From Hepsetus odoe (lineage: Eukaryota; Chordata; Actinopteri; Characiformes; Hepsetidae): 64,000 nt of DNA. Both the position numbers and the translations under genes were made by a program. The notes beneath the pieces were generated by a model, which made no database searches, was not told where the DNA came from, and saw only the letters and a program-made list of their open reading frames with translations. Position 1 is the first letter of the stretch. Each line of letters starts with the position of its first letter. Shown here in pieces: positions 47,435 through 60,000 of this stretch. Where the stretch lies: assembly GCA_017165825.1 (NCBI GenBank), contig CM029378.1, positions 14,136,908 to 14,200,907 of the forward strand. Reading direction: 5' to 3'.

Positions 47435-50400
47435 TCACTTGGTTGTCTTTTCTTCTCCTCCATCAGGTTTTGCTAGAAAATGAAATAAAATGTAGGCCAA
47501 CTTTAGAACCTTCTTATTGTGGCAACAGACATCAGTACCACTATCAGAAGAAATGCTTAGCAGACATAATTAAAGTATTCAGAGTATTGCAAGGCTGTTT
47601 AATCTCATCAGCAAAAGGATGTGGCTGCTGCAGGTTCTCATTCCAACTATTTGAAGACTGATTTGAGTAACTGACTTTGAATAACTGATACTTTTGGTAT
47701 AAAAACCTGCAGCCCCACAGCTTGGCAGGTAAGACCAGATGCCCCAGGCTTAATGTTAATAGACATTTTAATGTTAAAATCATTAAAAAGCAATGAGCAC
47801 CTACTTAATAAAGTGCCTACACTGGATAAAGAGGTCCCGTAGTTTCCTCAATTGGCTCTGTGTGATGGACATGAATGATTTAGATTAGTCCTGATATGTT
47901 TCCAGAAAAATGATTACACTTCTTGATGACATTTAAACAATAAAAACACAATTTTAAATCAAAGTGTTTAACTCTTACCACGTAAAGTTCTTTTGGATCT
48001 GCACTGATGCACAAGAACTCCTATTAGCAAAGCTCCGAAAACAACCACAGCTGCCAGCACTGAAAAACTGGTGATGGCTGCCACCCTCCAGGAATCCAGA
48101 GGCTCGTTGATTGGGCCTGTAAAACACAGGACAATATTATTGGAGGATCTCCAGCTCTTTGCTCAGAAAATCACAGCATGACTCAAAGCACTCCTGATGT
48201 TAGCGTTTCTATTGCAACACTGTCTACTCGTAATGCATTAAACTAGAGTACAAAGGAATTCATCTGAAGCCCAAAGGAAACAATCTGTATAGTGCTCATT
48301 GAGGTGGATACACTAAATCAGTGGCATTTCTAGCCATTCTGGCACCTTAGGCAAGGCTCTCCCACCCTCAGTGTTGTGAGAAACATTTTTCATTATATGG
48401 GTGTAATGAAGTAATCCTTAACTTACATGTGTCACAGGATGGGGTTTTGGGGTACTCTATGCATATGCTGCAAGATACACAGTCTCCAAGGTCGCTGCTG
48501 TAAAATTCTTTGTTTGTACAGGAAGGGGCTATAAAAAGAAAAAAAAAGACAATATTATTATGTTCATCACCTTCAAGGGTGCATGAAAGTTAACGAAAAG
48601 ATGAAAGTGAAATTATAGTCCTTAGCTGAAAAACAAAGGAATCCAGGGAACAGCTTTTGTCTCTTATTCATACGAAATGGGCTGGGAAATTCCGTTCAAG
48701 TGATGTGGTGGAGCGCTTGTGGGGAAATGCTGTTACTCATGCTCAGACTGCGTAAGCAGTGTACCGTCTGCTTGAGCGTCTGAGCGTTACCCACAGTATG
48801 ATGCAGCAACTGAGCTCTTACAGAGAAACACCAGGGGCACAGATCACTGGGAAAAAGTGACTTCATGAAAAATAAGGGTTTGTGCTGAACACCTTGAGAA
48901 CTATTGCAGAACTTTACCTTTCACATAAACCTCTGACGCAAGCAGTGCATCAAATATGAAAACCTGTGGTCAGACACGTACCACAAAATTCACCGCTATC
49001 TGTATGAAAGGAAGAGTGATTCACTGCATACTGAACAATATCTCACAGCACATAGTGCAGTCTGTGACTACTAGAAGGTAAATCTTAACAATAAATGTTT
49101 TCCAAAATAAACTCAGCTTTAAAGTGAAAGTGACTATTCTTGTCATTGTGAGGTCACACCACAGCACACCGTGAACCACAATGAAATTGGGCCTCTGCAT
49201 TTAACCCATGCAAACACCGTGCAGCAGGACGGTACCTTGCTCAAGGGTACCTCACGGCAACCTACTGGTAAGGCGTTTGAACCCACAATCTTCCAATCCT
49301 GTGGCCAACTCCCTAACCACTAGCCCACCGCTGCCCCTTTAGTGTACAGTTTTAACAGTCTTAAACCATCAATTTGCAGTCAGTCTCGTGTTGTCTGAAA
49401 TCACTGCATAATGACTGAAAATGATACCTTCACATCCTGTGAACTTAACTTGATGAAACAGAGAATTGATGAGGTAAGTCTGAAACAATAGATTTACATA
49501 AATTATGGATATTGATACTGACAGCTATTAAAAGTGTGTACACCGCTTCACTGAAGCAGTTCTGCATCAGATTTCTGGCCTGTTTTCTGTAGCCCTCCAA
49601 TCTGCACATTTGCATTACAGCTAGAGTGCAGGAATATGCTCAGCATTATACACTTGTGCATGCTTTGTATAGTACGGATCCTGTAGACTCTGCAACATTA
49701 CTTTGTATATTATGCTTTTATGCTATGAATTAACTGTTTGTTTTTTGTTGCATAATTTATTAATAACCTATGGTTCTTTACTTGTGGATCAGTTTTAGAG
49801 CCTGAATATATTTGTATTATTAATTATTATTAAATTATAATAATTATAATTATAATAATTATAAAATTAATAAATATATATATATATATATATTTCATAT
49901 TTATAGCTTATATTTAATTAGCTGTGTAGTTTTTAAACATTATAAACATGGCAAAAGTGTTAGGACATCTGCACATTACATCCACATATAATTTTTATGA
50001 CATCTCATATTAGTGTACAAATCAATATTTGGTGTCACTACCTTTTGCCTTCAAACCAGCATCAGTTCTTCTGGCCCCCACAGAGCCCTGATCTCAACAT
50101 CATCCAGTGTGTCTGGATTACATGAAGAGACAGAAGGATGTGAGGAAGCCTACATCCACAGAAGATCTGTGGTTAGTTCTCCAAGATGTTTGGAACAACC
50201 TACCAGCCGAGTTCCTTCAAAAACTGTGTGCAAGTGTACCTAGAAGAATTGATGCTGTTTCGAAGGCAAAGGGTGGTCACACCAAATATTGATTTGATTT
50301 AGATTTCTCTTTCGTTCATTCACTGCATTTTGTTGATTGATGAAAATAAATGATTAACACTTCCATTTCTGAAAGCATTCTTTGTTTACAGCCTTTTTTC

Positions 50401-50977
50401 ACACCTGCCTCACACTTTTGCACAGTACTGTATATGTTTGTGTTTGTTAAGGACAATATTTGGCATATAAAGTACATCAAATTAAAGAAATTGGAACAAA
50501 TGTCTTACTGACAGGCTGCAAAGTGCCCAAAGATAAAAGGTTCTAAATAAATGGGTTCTGCTCAGCATTCAACATCACCAGTAAACTGATCACCATTCTG
50601 ATCACCTGGAATCATCTGCACCTGCTGCTTCATGCCTTAAGTTAGAGGACTTTGTTTGGTTTGAATGGTTCATGTGTATCTTAAACAAAACCGGTCCTCT
50701 GAACCTGCTCAGGAACAGAAGCTGGACTGAAAATGAGAGCCATTGTTCTTCAGGAAGTCTGGACACATATTTCCCAACAATCTCTTTATATGCAATTATG
50801 ACGTGTATTATGACGTGTATTCGTGCCAGCTGTAATCTGGGACAAGGCTGTATGTTGTACCTGAAGTTTGCAGCTTGAGCAGCTTTTTAAGAGTTTTAAT
50901 GAAGAGAGAAACTCCAGCCTGACCAGACAGACAGAGACAGAGAGAGAGAGAGCGGTGTAAAGACACTGCTCCACCCG

Positions 50978-51008
<31 letters not shown>

Positions 51009-51317
51009 GACTCGGGGGGCTGTTCCGCTCCCGCAGTGAGAGGGGGTGAAATCAGGACATCGGAATGCGGAACCGGTGGGAAGCGGCTCTGAGGAAGCGC
51101 CTCTCCCGTTAACACGCCATGTTCACACTCACACACACACTCACGCAGGAGATCAGACACACTGTAACCCGTCCTGTAAGTAAGAGAAAAGGAGAGGTGA
51201 AGGAAGGGTGAATGCTGCTGATCCGCTCTTACTTTTCTCCGCGCTCGCTCCTCCGCTCAGCTGCGCTCCGGACAGCAGCAGCAGACACGCGGCGCGACAC
51301 ACCGAGCGCACATCCAT
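47435..51317 (-). CDS. tnfrsf12a: TNFRSF12A (Fn14, TWEAK receptor) orthologue
   Basis: Small type I membrane receptor that binds TWEAK (TNFSF12) and signals through TRAFs to NF-kB. Coding exons 51317-51233, 48528-48427, 48116-47979 and 47472-47435, all phase 1, 120 residues (human 129). Signal peptide about 1-26 (LLLLSGAQLSGGASA). The single cysteine-rich domain has six cysteines in Fn14 spacing (SCTNK, GDCVSCSIC, SCDTC). TM about 74-96, followed by HQCRSKR. The tail is short: KPDGGEEKTTK. The PIEET TRAF site of mammals is not recognisable, though PDGGEE sits in its place. The final exon was placed by a strong acceptor (TTTCATTTTCTAG) and matching phase. Intron 1 (2.7 kb) carries a SINE and two Tc1-like fragments. 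Confidence 0.87.
49116..49337 (-). repeat. tRNA-derived SINE
   Basis: On the minus strand: A-box-like GGGCTAGTGGTTAGGGAG, a mutated B box (GGGTTCAAACG), the shared body (TTGCCGTGAGGTACCCTTGA) and the 3' end TGACAAGAATAGTCACTTTC. Same family as 62290-62537. Confidence 0.8.
49946..50435 (+). mobile_element. Internally deleted Tc1-like element
   Basis: Left end GGCAAAAGTGTTAGGACATC, right end reading in reverse TACAGTACTGTGCAAAAGTG. The middle jumps straight to the transposase C-terminus (CCCCACAGAGCCCTGATCTC encodes PQSPDL; then STEDLWLVLQDVWNNLP and a TGA). Most of the transposase is gone. Confidence 0.75.
50445..50800 (+). repeat. Non-autonomous Tc1-like repeat, copy 2
   Basis: Shares long stretches with 9440-9790 (GTCTTACTGACAGGCTG-type segment, CATCACCAGTAAACTGATCA, GGACTGAAAATGAGAGCC). 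No coding frame. It sits directly after the element at 49946-50435, so the two may be parts of one larger damaged element. Confidence 0.6.
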
Positions 51318-51494
51318 CCCGCGCCCGCAACAGAAGCAGACAAAGTCAGAGAGACTGAGGATCCGAGGAAGAGAGCGAGCGAGTGAATGAGTCACTGCGA
51401 GTCTCGGTCCCGTTTTAACGGGCCCACACCCACGCACTGCCTCTCAGCCCCTCTGACTCACTTCCTCTGGAGTTGAGAGCGAATTAATGAGTGC

Positions 51495-51499
<5 letters not shown>

Positions 51500-51531
<32 letters not shown>

Positions 51532-51990
51532 TCCCTGACGCACACACACACCCTGTCTATCTCTAACACACTCACACTGTCCCTCTACCTCTGTTTCTCT
51601 CCAACACACACACACACACCATGTATCTCTCTCTGTTTCTCTCACACACACTCCTCTCTCTACCTGTTTCTCTCTCTCACACACACACTCCTCTCTCTAC
51701 CTGTTTCTCTCTCACTCACACACACAGTCTCTCTACCTGTTTCTCTCTCTCTCACACACACACACACTGTCTCTACCTGTTTCTCTCTCTCTCACACACA
51801 CACACACTGTCTCTACCTGTTTCTCTCTCTCTCACACACACACAGTCTCTCTACCTGTTTCTCTCACACACACACACACACACACACTCTCTATCTCTGT
51901 TTCTCTCTAACACACACTGTCTCTCTCTATCTGTTTCTCTCTAAAACACCCACCCACACACACAGTCTTTCTCTGTCACACACACACACA
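51500..51990. repeat. Minisatellite of CA and TC runs upstream of tnfrsf12a
   Basis: A GA tract (51500-51530) is followed by about 8 imperfect units of the form CTCTACCTGTTTCTCTCTC plus a CACACA run, each roughly 45-60 bp. It lies 200-700 bp upstream of the tnfrsf12a start codon. The long open frames it creates are artefacts. Confidence 0.9.
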
Positions 51991-53960
51991 CTCCCCTGGT
52001 TTAGCATGGGGGAGTGAAGCTCACTCTGCTCAGTAGAAGTTTCATGTGGTTTTATTTTGACTTCAGAAAAAATGAAACTTCAAATCTGACTTTAAAGCTT
52101 TTAAGGACTCCAGTGTTTTGGTTATACAACCTGTGGATCCACTTGACCACCAGATTAAAAGCAAGGGAACTTTTACTTCTACTTTTGGGACACAGCCTGA
52201 GTTTAGGTGAACAGGCTGAAAGACCCCAGTCACACACAAAACCATGTTGAGCAAACTGGGCTCATGAAAGTTACCACACCCAGCGACGTAATTCCTAGAG
52301 CCGAGTCCAAGAGTGCAAACAGAACAGCCAGAACGTGTGTGTGTGTGTGTTTTAACAGGGGTGGCTCGGCAACAGCGTAAGCAAACATGTAGAGCTAGTT
52401 TAATAAGAAGTCAAACATTTCTCCCCAAAAAGGTTCACATTTAAGTTTCCCTTTCCATCTCTCTCTTTTCCCAGGGATGCATTTGCACATGTCCTCAGCA
52501 GACACGTCTGCATATTTTTTACACCACAGAAGGTAGTTTGTTGGGAGTGTGTGGCAGACACTGATGTATTCCATGTACATTGGAGCTAATGCCTGATGGA
52601 GGAGAGAGCAGGGTGTGCTTACATTCGTGTGAAGTGCATTCGGCTCATATGGCAATGACATCATGAGCGTGTTCTGATGAAAAGCCCAAGGGCAAAATCG
52701 ACTTCTGCCACAGCGCAAAAACAATCACTTTACCAGACTGACATGAAGCCTGGCCTTTTCCATGTTAATAAAAAGGGGAAAAAAACTGCATTTAACACCA
52801 GCATTTCATTTTCCCAAGCAAGGGACACTCTCAAACAAGCACTCCTCAGTGTGGAGTTTAAGGCTGTCAGCTGTTATGATTCCCAGTTTCTGTAGCTTCA
52901 GGATTGAGAATGCAAATGCAAATGCAAAATGCTGCTTTACTAGGCCCAGGGGTCCATCCTCATCTTATATACAAACAGCTCTTAACTCTTCTCGGAGAAC
53001 TCGGAACACCTGCTTGCTTAAAATCACAGGAGACTCCAACTTAGCTTTTGAGCCACACAGGATATGATAATAAAGACACATTACTCCAACGTGTGTGGTT
53101 TTCGAAGCCATACTATGAGCTATGGTGTTTATTCTCCAAACCCGCTTTAGATAGGATCAGTAACTACATAGCTGATGCTGACCATAAAGAGATCAAAAAC
53201 GAAATAAGAAACTCTTGAAACCAGCAGATCTAAGTAAAAATTTAAAAGCCCAAGCTCTCAAGTTCAGACAACTCAATTTATGAAAAAACACCAGACCCAA
53301 ATGGACCTTAAACATGTGTTTTTGAAAATCTTCATGGTGATTCTGGAACATGACACTGGTATTTTCACCAGATAACCATCAAACTTTCTTCTCTCAGTTC
53401 AGTCTTATGTTCGTGATGGATTTTTAAGAACTGCTATGGTAGCCACAGAGCAACATATTATAGCAGAACCCGGATCTGGAGTTACTGCACCAGTTTTCTT
53501 GATAGACCCTGTGATCACCACAAGGAAAAAAATTTTGCAATGTTTTAACAAAGCACTTTTCAATCTGCAAGACATTGTGTATGGACAACTGGTACTAGGA
53601 TTCTATTTAAAAAAGGGTGTGGGATTTGAAAGATCCAGTAGATGGTCAAGTTCAAAAAGTAAATACAAGTATTAAAAAAAAAAAAAAAAAAAGTCACATT
53701 AAATTACAGGACAATGAATAAACAAAAGCTAAAAAAAAACAAACAAAAGGCTTGCACACATCAGCTATTAACAAGCACTGGTTTTGTGCTACTGGCTGTA
53801 ATTATCACTTGTTTTATCACCCCTTCAATCTGCAAACTCACTGTCCATTTGGTCTCTAGCGCCAACACAGCACAGATGTACTGGAAGTAGTCTTCTGAGC
53901 AAAACAATGTACCCCAAAATGTGTACATGCTCCTTGTAAATCTACTTCACCATTACTTCC
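51991..53960. other. Intergenic, no supported gene
   Basis: Between tnfrsf12a and rnf40. A TG run lies at about 52337-52350 and a poly(A) run at about 53675-53692. The minus-strand frame 52395-52724 (109 codons) has no domain I know and no splice context. Confidence 0.45.
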
Positions 53961-53968
53961 CATGTACA

Positions 53969-53974
53969 TTTATT
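53969..53974 (-). terminator. Possible poly(A) signal of rnf40
   Basis: AATAAA on the minus strand, only 28 nt past the rnf40 stop codon. It would leave a very short 3' UTR, so a more distal site may be used instead. Confidence 0.35.
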
Positions 53975-54001
53975 CTATATGCTAATCATTCCATTCTGAA
54001 G

Positions 54002-57000
54002 TTAAGTGATATAGATGCGGTGGAAGTCATTGGCTCCAAAAGCAGCATTGCACTTGGGACACTTCCTTTGGCGAGTGTCATAACGTGTCTTCAAGCACTC
54101 GTAGCAGAAGACATGGAAACACTTGGTTAGCACAGTCTCTTTATCCCGAGTATTACAGCAGGGGCAACGCAGTTTAGCCTGAAATAAAAAACAGACAATC
54201 AGGATTACAAGTGAATTCTTAAAAATAATCATTAAAACTAAAAATGTATATTATATATCAAAATGTTTGGGTGTGCGTGTATCACACACACACACACAAA
54301 ATTCAGCATAGCATCTGTTTAGCCCTTACCTTATACTGGTTGATTTCCTCTTGCAAGATTTCATCAGCGTCTGTATATACCTCCACTTTCTTCTGCTTCT
54401 CTAGCTTCCGCCGGAGCCTAGACAAATCCTCCTAAAGGGAAAGCAGCATGTACCCAATAAGCCCATTTGACATTTTACTTCCTTTCTCCATTAGTGTGTA
54501 AATGTTCTGATGCTCTTTACCTGTGCACGTTTGAGGTTTCCACTCTCCCTCTCACGCGCTGTACGATTTTCCAGCACGGAGGTCTGGATCTCCTTCAGCT
54601 TGGCCTGGGTGTGTTCCAGCTGCACCTTCAGGTCCTCAGCCAGCTGTGCTGCTTCTACTGCCTGAGGAATATGGAGCATGTAATTTATGCTATATCTCAA
54701 AACATCTGTTTAGTTCCCACCAACCCCAAGTGTAGTTAAAGGTGTTCTAAATATTATTGTAGGAGATCAATCACATATCGGTAGCCTTCCCCTTACTTTG
54801 CGCTTGTTGAGTTCCAGCGCTTGTGTGCGAAGTGCTAATTCTTTCTCCAAAGCAGCCAGTGAACTCTGGAGAATACCCTCCTTCTCCTCCAGCTTCTGTA
54901 CTACCAGCAGCTGAGCATCAACCTTGGAAGTAAAGATTACAATCATGGATTGTATGTCTGATTGGCATCGCTTAAAGTGAGCAACTGATATGTCACTACT
55001 GAAGTCTGCTTGGTTTTTAGAATTTCTACACCATGCAGTGCTTGATCACCATACCTGGGTTTTGAAGGTAAGCACCTGGTCAGCCAGCTCTTCTTTCTCT
55101 TCTCGCAGCAGCTTGTAGATCTGGTTAGATTTGATCCGCTCACTCATTAGTTTGAAGTTGGCATCATCTTTTTCTCGTAGCTGCTGCATTAGCCGGCTGT
55201 TCTGTTCCTGCATATCTTCAAATGCCTGACCCGTCACGTCCATTTCACTCAGTAGGGCTTCCTCCTCCTGCGTTTACAGAACATATAAAAGGCTTAAATA
55301 AAGAGCTCGTGACTGCATAAATTAGATATTAGTTTTACTTACCAAATAAATAAAACCGAATAAAGGAGTGACTGAATACATCTTATTGTTGATATTTAAA
55401 TAATAAGTCTCATTTGAAAGGGTTAATACCATTGCTACTACTAGTGGTTGGGGCTGGTTGTTAACCCAAGTCACGGTTTTATTGGTATCTGCGGAATGAT
55501 CACATGACTATTACACACTCATTTGTAGAGGAGAATTTGGAAGAAATGAACAGAAACCAACATTTTAGAATAAGTTTCCGCTTATTCACAGATTTGAAAA
55601 TGTCATGCATTTATTGAACTTTTAAACTTGTCAATTTAAGATCCTGTGTCATTTCCCATCAAAATAAATTAGATGAATATGTGCACTATTACATGCTACT
55701 GAAAATATCTAAAGTAAAATAATGTCCTAAAAGGTTTTATCCAAAAATACAAGCCTGTTAATATAATTTCAGAACTCTCTGGAATGGATGGGATGCACAG
55801 ATATTTCTTTGCCAGATTGGACAGATAATTTGCCAGAATTATTTTATGCAGATTTACAAAAATGTAAATGTAAGATGTTCATTTAAAGTGTACCAGTAAT
55901 TGCATTTCATTGAAATTGAGGGCCTCATTCTGTTAATGATTTTTAAATAATGCTAAAGACACCAAGCCAACCATACTTGTTTAGTGGCAGTAAGCTTTTT
56001 CTGCAAATGTTCGATGGTCTCCTCAGCCACCCGAATCTTCCTCAGAGCATCTTCATCAGCCAGCTTTTTACTCTCCTTCCTTTCTCTTTCCTCTAACTCC
56101 CGCACCCGCTGCCTCAACTCTTCCACCTGCAAGTTCAAGACACTTAATGAACATCTCCTGAGCATGCAAGGATGTCCCAAAGAAGGAAGACAGTTATGTC
56201 TGAAAAGGTAAACAGACCTCTGCTTTGGATTTCCTCTCAGCTGCCATGAGCTGCACTTTATCTCTCTGCTCTTTTGGAGCAGACTTGTACATGTCTAGCA
56301 GCAGCTTCATCTCCTTTTGAGATTCCTGAGCCTTCCTGAATAGGTGATCAAGAAAGGAATTTGTGAATGAGAATCACAAAAATAATTTATGCTGGGAGAT
56401 ATTTAACAGGGCCACAGTGGCATTGATGTCACTGGGAATTCTTCTAGTAGAGAACCTGTTTTACAAATATTATAGCGCAGATAAGCTGTGAATTTTGATT
56501 TTCATCAAAGAAAGAACTTTCTGAACACACTACTGCAATTGTGAAAAAGGCATACTTGAGCTCCATCCTGAGCATCTTGAGTGTGTCAGAGTCCTTTCTC
56601 TTCAGCTCCTCGCTGCGCTGCCTTTCACGCTCTCTTTCTCTCTCCCTCTCTCTCTCCGCCTCTCGCTCACGTTCTCGAGCTCGTTGTCTCTCCAATTCTC
56701 GCCTCCTCTCTTCCTCTTCTTCTTGCTCATCATCCTCCTCTTTCTTCACGTCCATTCCCCCATCACTCACGTTCTCCTCCAACACTAGCACAGTGCCAGC
56801 ATCGCCGCTCTGACACTTGAGCTGAAAAACAATGTTCATCATATCAGTTTCAAGTTGCAAAATTTAAAAAAAGAAAAGAATAATTATCTAACATTATAAA
56901 ATGCATCCAACCAAAAATATACTCAGAAGTATTTTCTTCATTACAGAATATACCGACAAGACTATGAAGATAACCAGTATATATTTCACTACTGTTTACG

Positions 57001-60000
57001 TCATTTCAACAAAAAGTGCAATTTCATCATAAGAAAGAAAAAAAAATGACAGGTTTCTGGTTCCTCAGAAAACCTGCCACCTTTTAAATGCAAATTTCAC
57101 GAACATCAAGGGGTGAGCTTAACCTTATTGATTTCCATCTGGGTCTCACGCAACTTCCTCTTGTATCTCTGCACGTCCCCTTTGAGCTGGTGGTTATGGT
57201 TCTGAAGACTGCTAATCAGGTGTCTCATTTCTCTGTTAATTGGGCCTGTGGAGTAATCACAGTAAAGATGAAGTGATTGTGGCACTGATAACATGACAGT
57301 ATGATAGTTTCAGTATGTGATGCTTCATAAGCACTGAACTACAGCTAAAATAATAAACAATAAGAAAAGTGATGACAGGATACACCACCCCCACAGACTT
57401 CCTCTCTTCTACAATAGTTACAGTAAAGCAAGTTTTGCCCAGAGGGAAATTCACTGGTATCAACTAGAGGAGATGCCTAAGCAGCAGCTCCCTAAGAACA
57501 CTCATCATCATTAATATGTAAATGTAATAAAATGTAATAGTGGTTTTACCTGCTTGCTCATTGGCTGCAAGGTTCTGTTCAAACTCAATCCGCAGCATCT
57601 CATATTCCTTGCGCACCTGAGCTAGTGTGTCCTCTAACTGGATGACCTCAGTTCGTAACTTCTTCTGAAGGGACAACTCATCGCTCTATATAAAGAAAGA
57701 CAAGAAAAGGTATTAAAAATCTGTCGGTTTTTAATATGAAAAAAGAGGGTTAAGTAAACAGAATATTACCATAATGAGAATTACTGAAGTCCTATGTCAG
57801 AAGCCTGTTTCATATAATACCCCAATTCTCCCAAGAAATGTGTGTTTATTACACTAACCTCCATGTGCTCTATTTGTCGTAGGTGGGCATTCTTAGCAGT
57901 AAGCAGCAGAGCCCTGGCCTCATCCAGCTGGGTCTTTACTCCCAGTGACTCGTTGTACAGCAGAGAGAACTGGGACTGGAGGCATTTGTATTCTGGAGTC
58001 TCCTTCACCACCTCCTCTGGAATGTTCCGAAGATCCATCTTATAAAATCAAATCAGCAATTATGTCAAACCTCAGAAAAAAACCACCTCTACAATAATGA
58101 TTAAATCATTCATGTTATTGTCCCTATGGATTTCTATTTGCTCTTTAACACTAAACCAAATAACCATTCTCAATAAAACAAACAAAAAGTTTAAATAAAT
58201 AACAACTGACAGAAACTCAGTGGCTTTCACTCAGATTTTAAAAACAGTGATCAGGATGCTCAGAAGGCCTAGAGAAAAGTTTTAGCTCCACCTGTAGTCA
58301 ACCAAAAAAGTGAATGATTTCTTTTGTCAATTCATAATTTTATTTCTAATTAATCCTTCAATTAACCAATTGAAGGGCTTGCTTAGCTGCATCTGGCAAC
58401 ATGGAGAAAAATCAGTCTGGACAAATTCAAGTTCTCAGTTTCAACAATGTAACTCTTGTTTTCAACCAAAAAAAACTACCAAGAAGTTTTAAAGGATATT
58501 TTATTTACTCATTAGACTCCCATACCTTCAGTTTCTCACTTTCCCGCACTGCCTCCTGCAGCTCCTGCTGCAGTTTCTCCAGTTCTGCCATGCGGCTATT
58601 GGCCAGCTCCTGGTTCTGCTCCAGCTCTGCATTAAGCAACTCAAACTGACAGAACATTTTTTAATGTGCAAAAATGGGTATTAATGTTTATCTGTATTTC
58701 TAATCATTAATTAAATCCCATATAGCAACGCTAATCCTAATCAAACCTTACCTTCTGTATGTTGAGAGTAATCTGTCCACCAGGCAGGCCACCTGAGCTA
58801 CCAGAGGCATAATAGCCTGAATTCAACTGAAAATAATAATACATAGAAAGACCCTATTAAAATTCTATTTTGTAACATTAACAATGTTGAAAGCAGTCCC
58901 AGTCCAGCATATAAATTGATGTATCCATTGATTAATTACAATTAAGCAAAAACATTATGCAAAGAATTATGCCATTTTGATTCAAGATGAACTTGTGTTT
59001 ATCAATACGGTATAATAAAAGCTTGTTCTTTCAGACATGGCCTACTCACTGTTAGAACCTACTATTTGTGTAATGGTACTCTCTCTTTAGGCTTAAAACA
59101 TAGGTATTATATTTCAGTCCCATGCTGTGTTGCTGTAATTTGCTAGGAAATAATGTTAAAAGCTTGCTCTAATTTCTTGCACAAAATTTATAAGCCAACC
59201 TGCTCAAGAGCCTCCGCTAGGTGTTTATTGAGCTTCTGCTCTCTTTTACGGAGTTTCTCAATGTCCCACTGCAAGTCTTCCACAGCCGTTTCCATCTCAG
59301 AGACTTTTGTCTCAGAGCTTGTGACTTTGTCAACCAGTTCATTATACTGCAGGTACAAAATCAGAAACAGCAATGTTAAATAAAGGCATGTTCAAAGGGG
59401 GAAAAAAAAACCAAAATAACTGATGCATTCTTTGGCAGCAATCACACATCTGCTGTTTTTTTTTGGTTTGTCTGTTTATAATAAAAAGAAACAAATATTT
59501 ATTACAAAATGCTGATATCCAGGGCACTAGTTACAAGTGAGAATCGCATTAAAGTATGTTAAGAAATTGTATTAAGGAAAAACAGTTAATAACCTTGTTA
59601 ATGTGATCCCCGTTAAATTACAACTCTACATTCAAAGCTATGTACAAGATTAATTAACGATTACCTCCAAAGACATTTTATGGTGTCTTCCTTGCAGGGA
59701 GGAAGCCAGGTCTTGTAGTCTATTATTTTCTTCTAGAAGTGTGCGATTTGTAGCAATAATCTCTCGCTGACTGTCATCTTCACATACTAGTATAGAAACG
59801 ATAATGAAACAATGAGTAGAGGTTCAAAAATGGTTACATTAATCTTATTAATGCTGTATACAAGAGTCTGTCCTAAAAATATCAGTTAATGTGTTAAGTT
59901 AATGTGACTAAGCACTTGATCTCCTGATTTATAACCTATGCCTTTATTCACAATATTCATTGTTAGGAGTGTAAATAAACAGAAGCTCTAGACTGTAAAG

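Larger units (their letters stand above)
48529..51232 (-). other. tnfrsf12a intron 1
   Basis: Holds the SINE at 49116-49337, an AT microsatellite (about 49871-49892), a Tc1-like fragment (49946-50435), a second repeat (50445-50800) and a CA run (about 50979-51006). I see no other exon. Confidence 0.6.

Noticed and set aside
51484..52017. 176-codon plus-strand and other frames over the CA/TC repeat
   Set aside because: Pure repeat translation (SLSHTHTH-type) with no conserved domain; explained by the minisatellite.
52395..52724. 109-codon minus-strand frame with several cysteines
   Set aside because: Looks protein-like but has no recognisable domain, splice partner or promoter; may be a repeat relic.
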